DNA of 64,000 nucleotides from Leptobacterium_A meishanense (GTDB lineage Bacteria; Bacteroidota; Bacteroidia; Flavobacteriales; Flavobacteriaceae), in contig NZ_JBBEXE010000002.1 of NCBI RefSeq assembly GCF_037645805.1, positions 186,001 to 250,000 on the forward strand. Direction: 5' to 3'. The notes below the pieces were generated by a model. That model ran no database searches. It saw only the letters and a list, made by a program, of their open reading frames with translations, and was not told the DNA's origin. This document shows positions 26,090-35,130 of this stretch, piece after piece. Within the stretch, counting starts at the first letter, position 1. Each line of letters opens with the position of its first letter. Made by a program: the position numbers and the translations under genes.

Positions 26090-28546
26090 ATGAGATTTAT
26101 ATATACTCTTGTGCTTTCTTTTTTTTCTATTGTTTCCATTTCACAAAACATTCAATCTCCTTCTACATTTTTAGGGTATGAACTGGGTACTCGTTTCACA
26201 AGGCACCATCAGGTAATGGATTACTATGAATATGTAGCAGCAACTGTTCCTGAAATGGTAAAACTGGAAGTTTATGGAGAAACTTATGAGGGACGGAAAT
26301 TAATGGTTGCCTATGTTTCATCAAAGGCTAATGGCAATAATTTAGAAGAAATCCGTCAAGAACACCTTAAAACGATAAAAGGAGAAGGAAGCCCTTCTGA
26401 AGCTATTGTATGGTTAGGGTATAATGTCCATGGTAATGAAAGTGTTAGTACAGAAGCTTCTATGCAGACCCTCTATGAACTGATATCTAAAAAACAAGCA
26501 TGGTTAGACAACACAGTTGTTATTATAGACCCTTGTATCAACCCAGATGGGCGTGATCGTTATGTGAATTGGTACAATCAGTTCAAAAACACGCCATATA
26601 ATAATGATCCGAACAGTAAGGAACATCATGAAGGGTGGCTAAGCGGGCGATCCAACCATTATATGTTCGATCTTAACCGTGATTGGGCTTGGGTAACTCA
26701 AAAAGAGAGCCAACAGCGCTTAAAAATATTTAATAAATGGTTACCGCATGTACATGTTGATTTCCATGAGCAAGGAGTGGATAACCCTTATTATTTTGCA
26801 CCTGCAGCAGAGCCGTTACATGAGGTGATTACACAATGGCAACGCGATTTTCAGGTAACTATAGGAAAAAACCATGCAAAGTATTTTGATGCGAATGGGT
26901 GGTTCTATTTTACAAAAGAAATTTTTGATTTGCTTTATCCCAGTTACGGTGATACCTATCCTACATATAATGGTGCCATCGGAATGACTTATGAGCAAGG
27001 AGGAAGTGGGCGAGCAGGATTGGGAGTATTGACTAGTTATGGTGATACACTTACACTAAAGGACCGGATTGCGCATCATAATACAACCGGGCTCTCTACG
27101 GTGGAGATTGCCAGTAAAAATGCTGAAAAACTAAATGATGAATTTAAAAAGTTTTATGCAGATAAACGTTTCAAATACAGAAGCTATGTAATGAGCGGAA
27201 ACCCTGATAAAATCAATGCTTTAAAAAAGCTTTTGGATCAACATGAAATTACATATGGAAATGCAAGTGCAACTACTGTAAAAGGATATGATTATAGTAT
27301 AGGAAAAACCGGTAGTATAAAAACGACTTCTGCAGATTTGGTTGTTCATACCGATCAAATGAAAGGAAAATTAGTAAAAGTACTTTTTGAACCTAAAACT
27401 AAGCTGAGCGATTCGCTTACCTATGATATTACGGCATGGTCGCTTCCTTATGCATATGGGTTGCGTGCAATTGCCTCAGAAACAATAGTCAATAGCACTG
27501 TGTTAGAGGTAGCCTCTACAGTATCTAACAAAGCATATGAAAATGCATATGCCTATGTAACAAAGTGGAACAGTATGGAGGATGCCCGTTTTTTAGCGGC
27601 GCTTTTAAATAAGAACTTCCGTGTGCGTTACCATGAAGAACCATTTTCAGTAGAAGGGGAGCGATTTGAACGGGGAAGTCTGATCATTACCCGTACAGAT
27701 AACAAAAACAAGGAAAATTTTGACACAGAACTTGTAGCTATTGCATATGAGTATGGAAGAAACTTAACAGCCACTCGAACAGGATTTGTGGATAGTGGGA
27801 AAGATTTCGGGTCTAGTGCTGTAAAAATGATTCCAAATGTGAAAGCAGCGATACTCTCAGGGGGATCTGTGTCTACATTAAGTTTTGGAGAAGTTTGGCA
27901 CTTTTTCGAGCAGCAACTAGGTTATCCGGTAGCAGTAATCGATACTGATTATTTTGATAATGTAGATTTATCGAAATATGAGGTGTTTATACTTCCGCAA
28001 GCTTGGCGAGGTGATTTTTTTACGGAAAAACGAATGAAACATATAAAAGAATGGGTAGGCAACGGAGGCAAACTAATTGCTATAGGAGGTGCTGTTAATA
28101 TCCTTACAGGGGATAATGGGTTTGGCCTGAAAGAAAAAGAACAGCATAAGGATGAAGAAGAAATAATGCCCTCAGCTTATGAAGATAAGGAACGTGGGCG
28201 GGTAAAAAACTATATTACAGGAGCCATATTTAAAACAAAAGTAGATACTTCACATCCATTGGCGTACGGTTATGGCGGAAATTATTTCACGTTAAAGTTA
28301 ACCAGTAATAGCTACGAATACCTAAAGGAAGGAAATGTAGTATATATTGAAAATAAAGGAACTCCTATAGCTGGTTTTGCGGGAAGCGAAGCCCAAAAAC
28401 AAGTGCCAAAATCATTAGTATTTGGTGCAGAAAACTATGGGCGTGGCAATGTGGTTTATATGATAGACAACCCCTTGTTTAGAGGATTTTGGGAAAACGG
28501 CAAACTGTTTTTTGCCAATGCTTTGTTTATGGTGAATAATCGATAA
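26090..28546 (+). CDS. Exported M14-family zinc carboxypeptidase
   Basis: An 818-residue secreted peptidase with a signal peptide (1-19). The M14 domain covers about residues 40-370: His114 and Glu117 in HGNESVS and His226 in VDFHEQG are the zinc ligands, and DLNRDW and PDGRDRY are substrate-side segments. The C-terminal half (about 590-818) resembles a glutamine-amidotransferase-like fold (LPQAWRGDFF, IKEWVGNGGKLIAIGG), as in other large Bacteroidota M14 proteins. It has no lipobox, so it is probably periplasmic or secreted. Confidence 0.88.
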   Translation: MRFIYTLVLSFFSIVSISQNIQSPSTFLGYELGTRFTRHHQVMDYYEYVAATVPEMVKLEVYGETYEGRKLMVAYVSSKANGNNLEEIRQEHLKTIKGEGSPSEAIVWLGYNVHGNESVSTEASMQTLYELISKKQAWLDNTVVIIDPCINPDGRDRYVNWYNQFKNTPYNNDPNSKEHHEGWLSGRSNHYMFDLNRDWAWVTQKESQQRLKIFNKWLPHVHVDFHEQGVDNPYYFAPAAEPLHEVITQWQRDFQVTIGKNHAKYFDANGWFYFTKEIFDLLYPSYGDTYPTYNGAIGMTYEQGGSGRAGLGVLTSYGDTLTLKDRIAHHNTTGLSTVEIASKNAEKLNDEFKKFYADKRFKYRSYVMSGNPDKINALKKLLDQHEITYGNASATTVKGYDYSIGKTGSIKTTSADLVVHTDQMKGKLVKVLFEPKTKLSDSLTYDITAWSLPYAYGLRAIASETIVNSTVLEVASTVSNKAYENAYAYVTKWNSMEDARFLAALLNKNFRVRYHEEPFSVEGERFERGSLIITRTDNKNKENFDTELVAIAYEYGRNLTATRTGFVDSGKDFGSSAVKMIPNVKAAILSGGSVSTLSFGEVWHFFEQQLGYPVAVIDTDYFDNVDLSKYEVFILPQAWRGDFFTEKRMKHIKEWVGNGGKLIAIGGAVNILTGDNGFGLKEKEQHKDEEEIMPSAYEDKERGRVKNYITGAIFKTKVDTSHPLAYGYGGNYFTLKLTSNSYEYLKEGNVVYIENKGTPIAGFAGSEAQKQVPKSLVFGAENYGRGNVVYMIDNPLFRGFWENGKLFFANALFMVNNR

Positions 28547-28652
28547 TAAATAGTTAGAGACAGAAAAGTGTATGAGTATTGAATGTCTTTCAACAGATTT
28601 TTCAAGTCTATGCAGAATTTAATGAAAAAATAATCAAACCGAGAAAGAATTG

Positions 28653-29633
28653 TTATTCTAAAAACCCTTGTGCTTTCATCCAGTCATCATTAAATATTTT
28701 ACCCACGTACCGGCTTCCTGAATCATGAAAAAGGACTACTACAATGTCATCCGGTTTAAAATGTTCTTTTAATTGAAGTACACCTTTGATAGCTGCTCCT
28801 GCCGAATTCCCTGCAAAAACACCTTCTTCTTTGGCTAGTTTTCGGGTAAAAATAGCAGCGTCTTTATCAGTTACTTTTGTAAACCCGTCAATAATACTAA
28901 AATCCACATTTTCAGGTAAAATATCCTCTCCAATTCCCTCCGTAATGTACGGATATATCTCATTTTCATCAAAAATCCCTGTTTCATGGTATTTTTTAAA
29001 CACAGAACCATATGTGTCAACTCCCCATACTTTTATGTTTGGATTTTGTTCCTTTAAGTATTTCCCAACACCTGAAATAGTACCTCCTGTTCCCACGCCC
29101 ACTACAAAATGCGTTATTTTTCCTTCAGTTTGTTTCCATATCTCGGGCCCGGTTTGTTCATAGTGGGCTAGTGCATTAGAGGGGTTGTCGTACTGGTTTA
29201 CATGCCAAGAGTTTGGAGTTTCCTTGGCCAATCGCCTAGAAACGGAATAATAGGAACGAGGATCTGAGGGCTCCACACTAGTTGGGCATACAATAACTTC
29301 GGCACCTACAGCCCGTAGGATATCTATTTTTTCTTTGGATTGTTTGTCATTAATAACACAAATAAGCTTATATCCTTTAACAATTGCCGCAAGGGCAAGC
29401 CCCATGCCTGTATTTCCTGAAGTCCCTTCAATGATAGTCCCTCCGGGTTTCAATCGCCCATCTGCTTCTGCATCTTCTATCATTTTCACAGCCATACGGT
29501 CTTTTACGGAGTTTCCGGGATTAAAAGTTTCTACTTTTGCCAAAACCAATGCATCAATTCCGTTAGTAATTTTATTGAGTTTTACTAATGGTGTGTTTCC
29601 GATAGTTTCGAGGATGTTTTTTGCGTATTCCAT
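28653..29633 (-). CDS. PLP-dependent cysteine synthase family enzyme
   Basis: A 326-residue fold-type II PLP enzyme of the O-acetylserine sulfhydrylase/cystathionine beta-synthase family. PLP-binding Lys44 lies in NPGNSVKDR, the substrate loop is EGTSGNTG, and the phosphate-binding glycine loop is GVGTGGTISG. It may make cysteine (CysK/CysM) or cystathionine. I chose the ATG at 29633 over the open frame's first codon at 29654, because the family starts there and because a TAnnTTTG box at 29652-29659 would place transcription start between them. Confidence 0.9.
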   Translation of the reverse strand: MEYAKNILETIGNTPLVKLNKITNGIDALVLAKVETFNPGNSVKDRMAVKMIEDAEADGRLKPGGTIIEGTSGNTGMGLALAAIVKGYKLICVINDKQSKEKIDILRAVGAEVIVCPTSVEPSDPRSYYSVSRRLAKETPNSWHVNQYDNPSNALAHYEQTGPEIWKQTEGKITHFVVGVGTGGTISGVGKYLKEQNPNIKVWGVDTYGSVFKKYHETGIFDENEIYPYITEGIGEDILPENVDFSIIDGFTKVTDKDAAIFTRKLAKEEGVFAGNSAGAAIKGVLQLKEHFKPDDIVVVLFHDSGSRYVGKIFNDDWMKAQGFLE

Positions 29634-29651
29634 GTCATTATTTTGAAGTGG

Positions 29652-29659
29652 CAAAGGTA
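29652..29659 (-). promoter_or_regulatory. Likely -7 promoter box of the cysteine synthase gene (TACCTTTG)
   Basis: An exact TAnnTTTG match on the minus strand, 18 bases before the ATG at 29633. Its location argues against the longer N terminus. Confidence 0.45.
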
Positions 29660-29744
29660 ATAAATAGGACGGATGATTTTGAATTTATAGTCTATGATTT
29701 ATAGTTTTTTAATATTTTGAGAAAGAAATAAAACATGATAAAAA

Positions 29745-30980
29745 CTATTCAAACCTGATGGCTTTCACAGGGGTTATTTTAGATACAATATAGGAAGGGA
29801 TGAGCAACATGATTAGGCATAAAATCAAAGTGCCTGCATTTAGGGCTAGGATATTCCCTACATTTAAATATACAGGAGCTTCTGTGACATAATAGGTAGC
29901 AGGGTCTAGTTTTATGAAACCAAAGTATTTTTGAATGAGTAGCAACCCAATCCCGATCACATTTCCCCAAAACAACCCTATTAAAATCAAGTAAGTGGCA
30001 TTGTAAAGAAATATTTTTCGGATGTTGGCATTCGTACTTCCCAGTGCTTTTAATATACCGATCATTTGTGTACGCTCTAAAATGAGAACAAGCAGAGCAG
30101 TAATCATATTAAACCCTCCAACAAGGATCATAATTCCGATAATAATGGCAATATTAAAATCAAACAAATTGATCCATTCAAAAATATAGTTATACTTATC
30201 GGTAATCGTTTGTGAATCAAGCGTAGAAAGCGTTTTACCATAAATTTCTTGTCCTTTTTCTTTGATTTTGGAGAAATCGTCAATAAACACTTCAAAATTG
30301 CCAATTTCATCTTCTTTCCATTTATTCATTCGTTGGATATGACGAATATCCGTGAAAATATAGGTAGCATCAAACTCTTCATAACCACTTTCGTAGATGC
30401 CGACTATTTTAAAATTTCGTTGATTGGGTATCTGGCCTCCATCATCTTTCAAGAAAAATGAAAAAAAAGTATCTTCTATGTTCAGGTGAAGTCTTTTAGC
30501 AAGATAGTTTGAAATTAGCACCTCATTATTCAATTTTCCGGAATAGTCCGGTATCCGTCCTGCAATGAGATAACTCTTAAATGTATCCCATTGATAGTCA
30601 GTGCCTACACCTTTAGCAATGACCCCTTCAAAAGTATCCTCGGTACGAATGATCCCCCCCTTTGTGGCAACAGCTTGAATGTGTGTTATCCCCTCTATGT
30701 TGTTAAATTCAGGGTAAAAATCTTGCTGTATCTTTATAGGGGTTAACGAAACGGCAGAGTTATTGCTATCATAGTTAAAAATCTGGATATGTCCATTAAA
30801 AGCAGCTACTTTTTCTCGTATTTTTTGCTGCAATCCGGTGCCGGTGGCAATAGCTACCAGCATCATAACTAACCCCAAAGCAATGGCGGCAATCGCCATT
30901 TTTATTATTGGTGCCGATATGCTATTTTTATATTGTTTGTCGGTAATAAGCCGTTTTGCTATGAAATATGCTAAATTCAA
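29745..30980 (-). CDS. ABC transporter permease, LolC/LolE-type FtsX protein
   Basis: A 411-residue inner-membrane protein with the MacB/FtsX layout: one N-terminal membrane helix (about 25-48), a large periplasmic domain (to about 270), and three C-terminal helices. It resembles LolC/LolE permeases that release lipoproteins to the outer membrane. The family N terminus is NLAYFIAKRL, and the codon there is TTG, with a stop four codons upstream in frame and no ATG, so TTG is the likely start. No ATPase is adjacent; a LolD-type ATPase is elsewhere, possibly at 40067. Three bases separate it from the divergent DUF1343 gene. Confidence 0.85.
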   Translation of the reverse strand: MNLAYFIAKRLITDKQYKNSISAPIIKMAIAAIALGLVMMLVAIATGTGLQQKIREKVAAFNGHIQIFNYDSNNSAVSLTPIKIQQDFYPEFNNIEGITHIQAVATKGGIIRTEDTFEGVIAKGVGTDYQWDTFKSYLIAGRIPDYSGKLNNEVLISNYLAKRLHLNIEDTFFSFFLKDDGGQIPNQRNFKIVGIYESGYEEFDATYIFTDIRHIQRMNKWKEDEIGNFEVFIDDFSKIKEKGQEIYGKTLSTLDSQTITDKYNYIFEWINLFDFNIAIIIGIMILVGGFNMITALLVLILERTQMIGILKALGSTNANIRKIFLYNATYLILIGLFWGNVIGIGLLLIQKYFGFIKLDPATYYVTEAPVYLNVGNILALNAGTLILCLIMLLIPSYIVSKITPVKAIRFE

Positions 30981-30983
30981 AAG

Positions 30984-32309
30984 ATGATATCAATTAAACA
31001 ATTCAAAAATACAGTTTTATTATTATGCCTCGCTTTTTTCTCTTGTTTAAAGAGCCAAAATATTAAGGACAAGCAAAATAATAAACCTTTATATCAAGGG
31101 AATTATTATGGATACAGCGATCAAAACAGAAATGTTACGGTAGGAGCAAACAGGCTCCATTACTACCTTCCAGAGCTAAAAGGAAAACGAATAGGTGTGG
31201 TAGCCAATCAAACAAGTGTTATTTTTAAATCTTTTAAAGTTAACGACACACTTGAGACCTACGATCCTGAAGAAGATATTTTTTATGAAGTAGTAGCTCT
31301 TTTTGATATTTATACGGATGAATATACACATTTAGTAGATTCATTGATTTCGTTAGACGTAAATGTGAAAAAGGTTTTTGCTCCTGAACATGGTTTTAGG
31401 GGGACAGCAGATGCGGGAGAAACAGTTATTGACGGTGTTGATAAAAAAACGGGGGTACCTATTATATCGTTATATGGAAAAAATAAGAAACCATCACCTG
31501 AGCAATTGCAAGGCTTGGATATGCTTATTTTTGATATTCAGGATGTGGGTGCACGCTTTTATACCTATATCTCTACACTTCATTATGTAATGGAAGCATG
31601 TACGGAAGCAGGATTGCCTTTGCTGATTTTAGACCGTCCCAATCCCAATGGGTTTTATGTAGACGGCCCCGTTTTAGAAATACAGCACAAAAGTTTTGTT
31701 GGGATGCACCCTGTACCTGTGGTTCATGGAATGACTGTAGGGGAGTATGCCCAGATGATCAATGGTGAAAAATGGCTGACCGGTGGAATTCAATGTGATA
31801 TAACAGTTATAGAATGTATAGATTATTCAAAAAGCTATAGCTATAGTTTGCCGATATTCCCATCGCCAAACCTTCCAAACGATAAGGCTATTAACCTTTA
31901 TCCGAGCCTTTGCTTTTTTGAAGGGACTCATGTAAGTGTAGGCCGGGGCACAGACATGCAATTTCAGGTATACGGTTCTCCTTTTCTACCAGAAAGTGGG
32001 TTTTCTTTTATACCACAACCTAACGGAGGTGCTAAATATCCGCTACATGAAGGGAAAAAGTGTTACGGAGAAGATTTAAGAGCGGTACCTGATAGAAACT
32101 ATTTAGACCTGTCGTGGTTGATAAAGACGTACCAAGCAACAACAGACAAAACTTCTTTTTTTAATTCATTTTTCACCAAATTGGCAGGAACTACACAATT
32201 ACAAGAACAAATAGAGTTGGGTAATACAGAAGAAACTATTAAAGAAACTTGGGAAGCAGATTTGGAAAAATACAAAACAATGCGAAAAAAGTATTTAATC
32301 TATAATTAA
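30984..32309 (+). CDS. DUF1343 protein, NamZ-type exo-beta-N-acetylmuramidase
   Basis: A 441-residue exported protein of the DUF1343 family, whose studied members (NamZ) release N-acetylmuramic acid from peptidoglycan fragments. The signal peptide has a Cys near residue 21 (LAFFSCLKS) and is probably a lipoprotein signal. Family motifs are GVVANQTSV, FAPEHGFRG, GVPIISLYG, FDIQDVGARFYTYISTL and LDRPNPNG, with HGMTVGEYA and FEGTHVSVGRGTD further on. It suggests recycling of wall sugars. Its start lies three bases from that of the divergent permease gene. Confidence 0.9.
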   Translation: MISIKQFKNTVLLLCLAFFSCLKSQNIKDKQNNKPLYQGNYYGYSDQNRNVTVGANRLHYYLPELKGKRIGVVANQTSVIFKSFKVNDTLETYDPEEDIFYEVVALFDIYTDEYTHLVDSLISLDVNVKKVFAPEHGFRGTADAGETVIDGVDKKTGVPIISLYGKNKKPSPEQLQGLDMLIFDIQDVGARFYTYISTLHYVMEACTEAGLPLLILDRPNPNGFYVDGPVLEIQHKSFVGMHPVPVVHGMTVGEYAQMINGEKWLTGGIQCDITVIECIDYSKSYSYSLPIFPSPNLPNDKAINLYPSLCFFEGTHVSVGRGTDMQFQVYGSPFLPESGFSFIPQPNGGAKYPLHEGKKCYGEDLRAVPDRNYLDLSWLIKTYQATTDKTSFFNSFFTKLAGTTQLQEQIELGNTEETIKETWEADLEKYKTMRKKYLIYN

Positions 32310-32318
32310 AAGGTTAAA

Positions 32319-32819
32319 TTAAACTTGGACTTGTTTCTTCATGGCTTCTACAATATTATATGCGGCAGGACAAATAGCGATATTTTTTAAAGTGAGATGG
32401 GTTATTTGGTGAAACTTTTTTCTGTCGGTATGCGGGTATTCTCTACAAGCTTTAGGCCTGACATTATAAACCATACAGTAATTTTCATGATCTAAAAAAG
32501 CGCAAGGGACATTTTGCAATACATAATCATTGTCTTCATCAATTTTTAAATACTGATCTATAAATTTTTGAGGCTTTAATTTCAAGTGTTTGGAAATACG
32601 TTCTATATCTGCTTTGGTAAAAAGAGGGCCAGTTGTTTTACAACAATTTGCACAAGAAAGGCAGTTAGTGTGCTGAAATTCAGCTTCATGAAGTTCTTGC
32701 ATTAGATAGTCCAAATCTTTCGGGAGTTTCTTTTTCAGTTTTGAAAAATATTTTTTGTTTTCTTTGTACTTATCTTTGGCAAGTTGTGGAAGTTGTTTTA
32801 AGAGTTCATTTATTTTCAT
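32319..32819 (-). CDS. YkgJ family cysteine cluster protein
   Basis: A 166-residue cytosolic protein with an eight-cysteine cluster typical of the YkgJ/CxxCxxCC family: CLSCANCC near residue 56, and later CAFLDHENYCMVY and RPKACREYPH, with a final ICPAAYN. The cluster probably binds zinc or iron; no defined activity is known. A TAnnTTTG box (32827-32834) lies close to the start. It converges with the DUF1343 gene nine bases away. Confidence 0.88.
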   Translation of the reverse strand: MKINELLKQLPQLAKDKYKENKKYFSKLKKKLPKDLDYLMQELHEAEFQHTNCLSCANCCKTTGPLFTKADIERISKHLKLKPQKFIDQYLKIDEDNDYVLQNVPCAFLDHENYCMVYNVRPKACREYPHTDRKKFHQITHLTLKNIAICPAAYNIVEAMKKQVQV

Positions 32820-32826
32820 AACATTT

Positions 32827-32834
32827 CAAAAATA
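32827..32834 (-). promoter_or_regulatory. Possible -7 promoter box of the YkgJ gene (TATTTTTG)
   Basis: An exact TAnnTTTG match on the minus strand, seven bases before the ATG at 32819, which implies a very short leader. No -33 TTG at suitable distance. Confidence 0.35.
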
Positions 32835-32941
32835 GTATTTTATCACAGACAGTATTAAATATATTATAACAATCATATGGGGTTTTTCGTTTTTAAGCTG
32901 TTATACTATGAAAGATTGCCCTTAAAATAAAACCTGTTTTT

Positions 32942-33712
32942 ATGAAAAAATTACATGTATTAGCTGTATTATTTTTGTTCTTGTTTATCATTAGCTGTTC
33001 TAGTGATAATGATCCCAAAGATGTGACACCACCTGTTGATAGGTCAGCTAACTTACAACCTGTAGGTTCTTCAGCACGAGATTTACTCACACAAAATGAT
33101 TTCACAAGCTTAGTGCTCGAAATAGTATACGTAAGCGGTTTTCGCCCTACAGACCAAGCGATAGCCAATCTGGTTTCTTTTATCAATGACCGTACATTTA
33201 AACCCGGAGGAGTTACCGTAGAGTATACGGAAGTATCGTCTCCTAATGATGATGAATTTTCGATACAAGAAATAGCTGATTTAGAAACAGATTTTAGAGT
33301 GAACTATAATGAAGGAAATGAAATAGCAGTTTATATATTCTTCGCTGATGCACCTTCGGAGAATACCAATGGTCCTTCAGTAGTACTAGGCTCTGCATAC
33401 CGGAATACATCTATTGTGATTTATGAAAGCACTATTTTTGAAGCTTCCAATAACAATGCAGGTATTACGAGTACCACTATTGAGAGTGCTGCACTAATGC
33501 ATGAATTTGCACACATCTTAGGTTTGGTAGATTTGGGTACCCCGTTGACTTCAGATCATTTAGACACGGAAAATGGAAACCACTGTAATGTAGACGGATG
33601 TTTAATGGAAGCACAAATACAATTTGGGAGCTTAGATATGATGTCTAATAACACCATACCTCAATTGGAAGCATTATGCATTCAGGACCTACAGGCAAAT
33701 GGAGGCAAATAA
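32942..33712 (+). CDS. Lipoprotein metalloprotease of the metzincin type
   Basis: A 256-residue exported protein. Its lipobox Cys19 (FIISC) predicts lipid anchoring, followed by a short acidic spacer. The zinc site is the extended metzincin motif HEFAHILGLVD (His187, Glu188, His191, then Gly194 and Asp197 as third-ligand region), with a likely Met-turn at GCLMEAQ. Flavobacterial relatives are annotated as membrane metalloproteases; the substrate is unknown. It ends one base before the convergent queE stop. Confidence 0.82.
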   Translation: MKKLHVLAVLFLFLFIISCSSDNDPKDVTPPVDRSANLQPVGSSARDLLTQNDFTSLVLEIVYVSGFRPTDQAIANLVSFINDRTFKPGGVTVEYTEVSSPNDDEFSIQEIADLETDFRVNYNEGNEIAVYIFFADAPSENTNGPSVVLGSAYRNTSIVIYESTIFEASNNNAGITSTTIESAALMHEFAHILGLVDLGTPLTSDHLDTENGNHCNVDGCLMEAQIQFGSLDMMSNNTIPQLEALCIQDLQANGGK

Positions 33713-33713
33713 A

Positions 33714-34346
33714 TCAAGGAATATTCAAATATTTATGTGTTTGTAATGACACTTTCCATTTAGGATGTTTCATTACGTAATCAACAATAGCAGGGATAAT
33801 TTTATCTCGTTTGCTCCATTCCGGTTGGAGGTATAAAATACAATTTTCACCAACTTTTTTAGCTTGTTCTTCTGCGAAAATGAAATCGTGTTGATTATAA
33901 ACGATGATTTTTAATTCATCTGCTTTTATGTAGACTTCATCCAAAGGCAACTTTGTTTTTTTAGGAGAAAGGCAGATCCAGTCCCAAATGCCTGTAAGTG
34001 GATAAGCTCCTGAAGTTTCAATATGTGTTTTAAGCCCTTCTGCTTTTAACTGTGAAGTTAATGGTTTCATATTCCACATCAATGGCTCTCCTCCTGTAAC
34101 CACAATCGTATCTGAATAGTTTGCTGCATTTTCCACAATACTTTTTATAGCAGTGGGCGGATGGGTAGCAGCATCCCAACTTTCCTTTACATCACACCAA
34201 TGACAGCCTACATCACAACCTCCAATACGTATAAAATAGGCTGCGGTTCCTTTATGATACCCTTCCCCCTGAATGGTGTAAAATGCTTCCATCAAGGGTA
34301 GCATTTCTCCTTTGTCGACTAATGCAGCAACCTCATTTTTTATCAT
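33714..34346 (-). CDS. queE: 7-carboxy-7-deazaguanine synthase
   Basis: A 210-residue radical SAM enzyme in queuosine (7-deazaguanine) synthesis, converting carboxytetrahydropterin to 7-carboxy-7-deazaguanine. The cluster motif is CDVGCHWC (Cx3Cx2C), preceded by FYTIQGEGYHKGTAAYFIR and followed by VVTGGEPLMW and HIETSGAYP. The queC, queD and queF genes are not in the window. A near-consensus TATCTTTA lies just upstream of its start. Confidence 0.93.
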   Translation of the reverse strand: MIKNEVAALVDKGEMLPLMEAFYTIQGEGYHKGTAAYFIRIGGCDVGCHWCDVKESWDAATHPPTAIKSIVENAANYSDTIVVTGGEPLMWNMKPLTSQLKAEGLKTHIETSGAYPLTGIWDWICLSPKKTKLPLDEVYIKADELKIIVYNQHDFIFAEEQAKKVGENCILYLQPEWSKRDKIIPAIVDYVMKHPKWKVSLQTHKYLNIP

Positions 34347-34392
34347 GCTGTAAAGATAGGAATTGTTTGAAGTTTGTTAAATCCTAATGGAA

Positions 34393-34400
34393 TATCTTTG
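34393..34400 (+). promoter_or_regulatory. Likely -7 promoter box of the small zinc-ribbon gene (TATCTTTG)
   Basis: An exact TAnnTTTG match 21 bases before the ATG at 34422. TTG triplets lie 23 and 16 bases upstream (34367-34369 and 34374-34376), so a full promoter is plausible. Confidence 0.5.
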
Positions 34401-34421
34401 TAGTTAAGTCTAAAAATAAAA

Positions 34422-34622
34422 ATGAATACCAGTACAGTAATTACCTGCCCAAAGTGTGGGTATAAAAAAGAAGAGCAAATGCCAATAAACGCTTGTCAAT
34501 ATTTTTATGAATGTAACGACTGTAAAACTATTCTAAAACCTCTTCAGGGCGATTGTTGTGTCTATTGCTCTTATAGTTCCGAAAAATGCCCTTTTATTCA
34601 GGGGAAAAAGAATTGTTGCTAA
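34422..34622 (+). CDS. Small Cys-rich zinc-ribbon-like protein (GDCCVYCSY type)
   Basis: A 66-residue protein with eleven cysteines. It contains CPKCGYKK, CQYFYECNDC, then GDCCVYCSY and KCPFIQ, ending NCC. The first pairs look like a zinc ribbon; the GDCCVYCSY segment is a conserved signature of short bacterial proteins often found with heavy-metal resistance genes, although none is adjacent here. No signal peptide, so probably cytosolic. Function is unknown; zinc or thiophilic-metal binding is inferred from the cysteines only. Confidence 0.75.
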   Translation: MNTSTVITCPKCGYKKEEQMPINACQYFYECNDCKTILKPLQGDCCVYCSYSSEKCPFIQGKKNCC

Positions 34623-34627
34623 TCATA

Positions 34628-35074
34628 TTATTTCTTAGCAATCACATCAATCTCTATTTTAGCATTTCGGGCCAGTCCGGAAGCAGCAAAAGTAGTCCGG
34701 GCCGGTTTTTTTGTAAAGAATTGTTTGTATACGGAATTAAAAGCAGCAAAATCATTAATATCACTTAAAATAACGGTACATTTAACTACGTTGTCCAACG
34801 TTAATTCATGCTGTTCCAAGACGGCTTCGATGTTTTTAATCACTTGTTCCGTTTCTGTTTGTATGCCGCCTTCCACTAAGGCACCTTCTTCATAATCAAA
34901 CCCAATTTGTCCGGTGAGAAATAGAAAGCCATTTGCTTCTACAGCATCACTAAACGGATTTTTCAATCGCTGTTCTATATGTGAGGGGTGAAAAACAATC
35001 TCATTTTTCTGAGTATTTTCTGTAGTGCATCCGGTTAAAAAGAGAATAAGAAGAAACAGTATGGATGATTTCAT
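34628..35074 (-). CDS. RidA family protein carrying a lipoprotein signal
   Basis: A 148-residue protein of the RidA/YjgF family (cytosolic members deaminate reactive enamines). FLTGQIGFDYEEGA, VIKNIEAVLEQHE, VVKCTVILSDINDF, and PARTTFAASGLARNAKIEIDVIA match the fold, and the conserved Arg of PARTT is present. Unusually, the N terminus is a lipoprotein signal with lipobox LTGC (Cys16), predicting export and lipid anchoring. The role of RidA outside the cytoplasm is unknown. Six bases separate its end from the zinc-ribbon gene end. Confidence 0.88.
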   Translation of the reverse strand: MKSSILFLLILFLTGCTTENTQKNEIVFHPSHIEQRLKNPFSDAVEANGFLFLTGQIGFDYEEGALVEGGIQTETEQVIKNIEAVLEQHELTLDNVVKCTVILSDINDFAAFNSVYKQFFTKKPARTTFAASGLARNAKIEIDVIAKK

Positions 35075-35130
35075 CAGTTGATTTTTTAAGTTGATTAAAA
35101 TTACGCTATTTTTATAAAAAATTGTAATGC

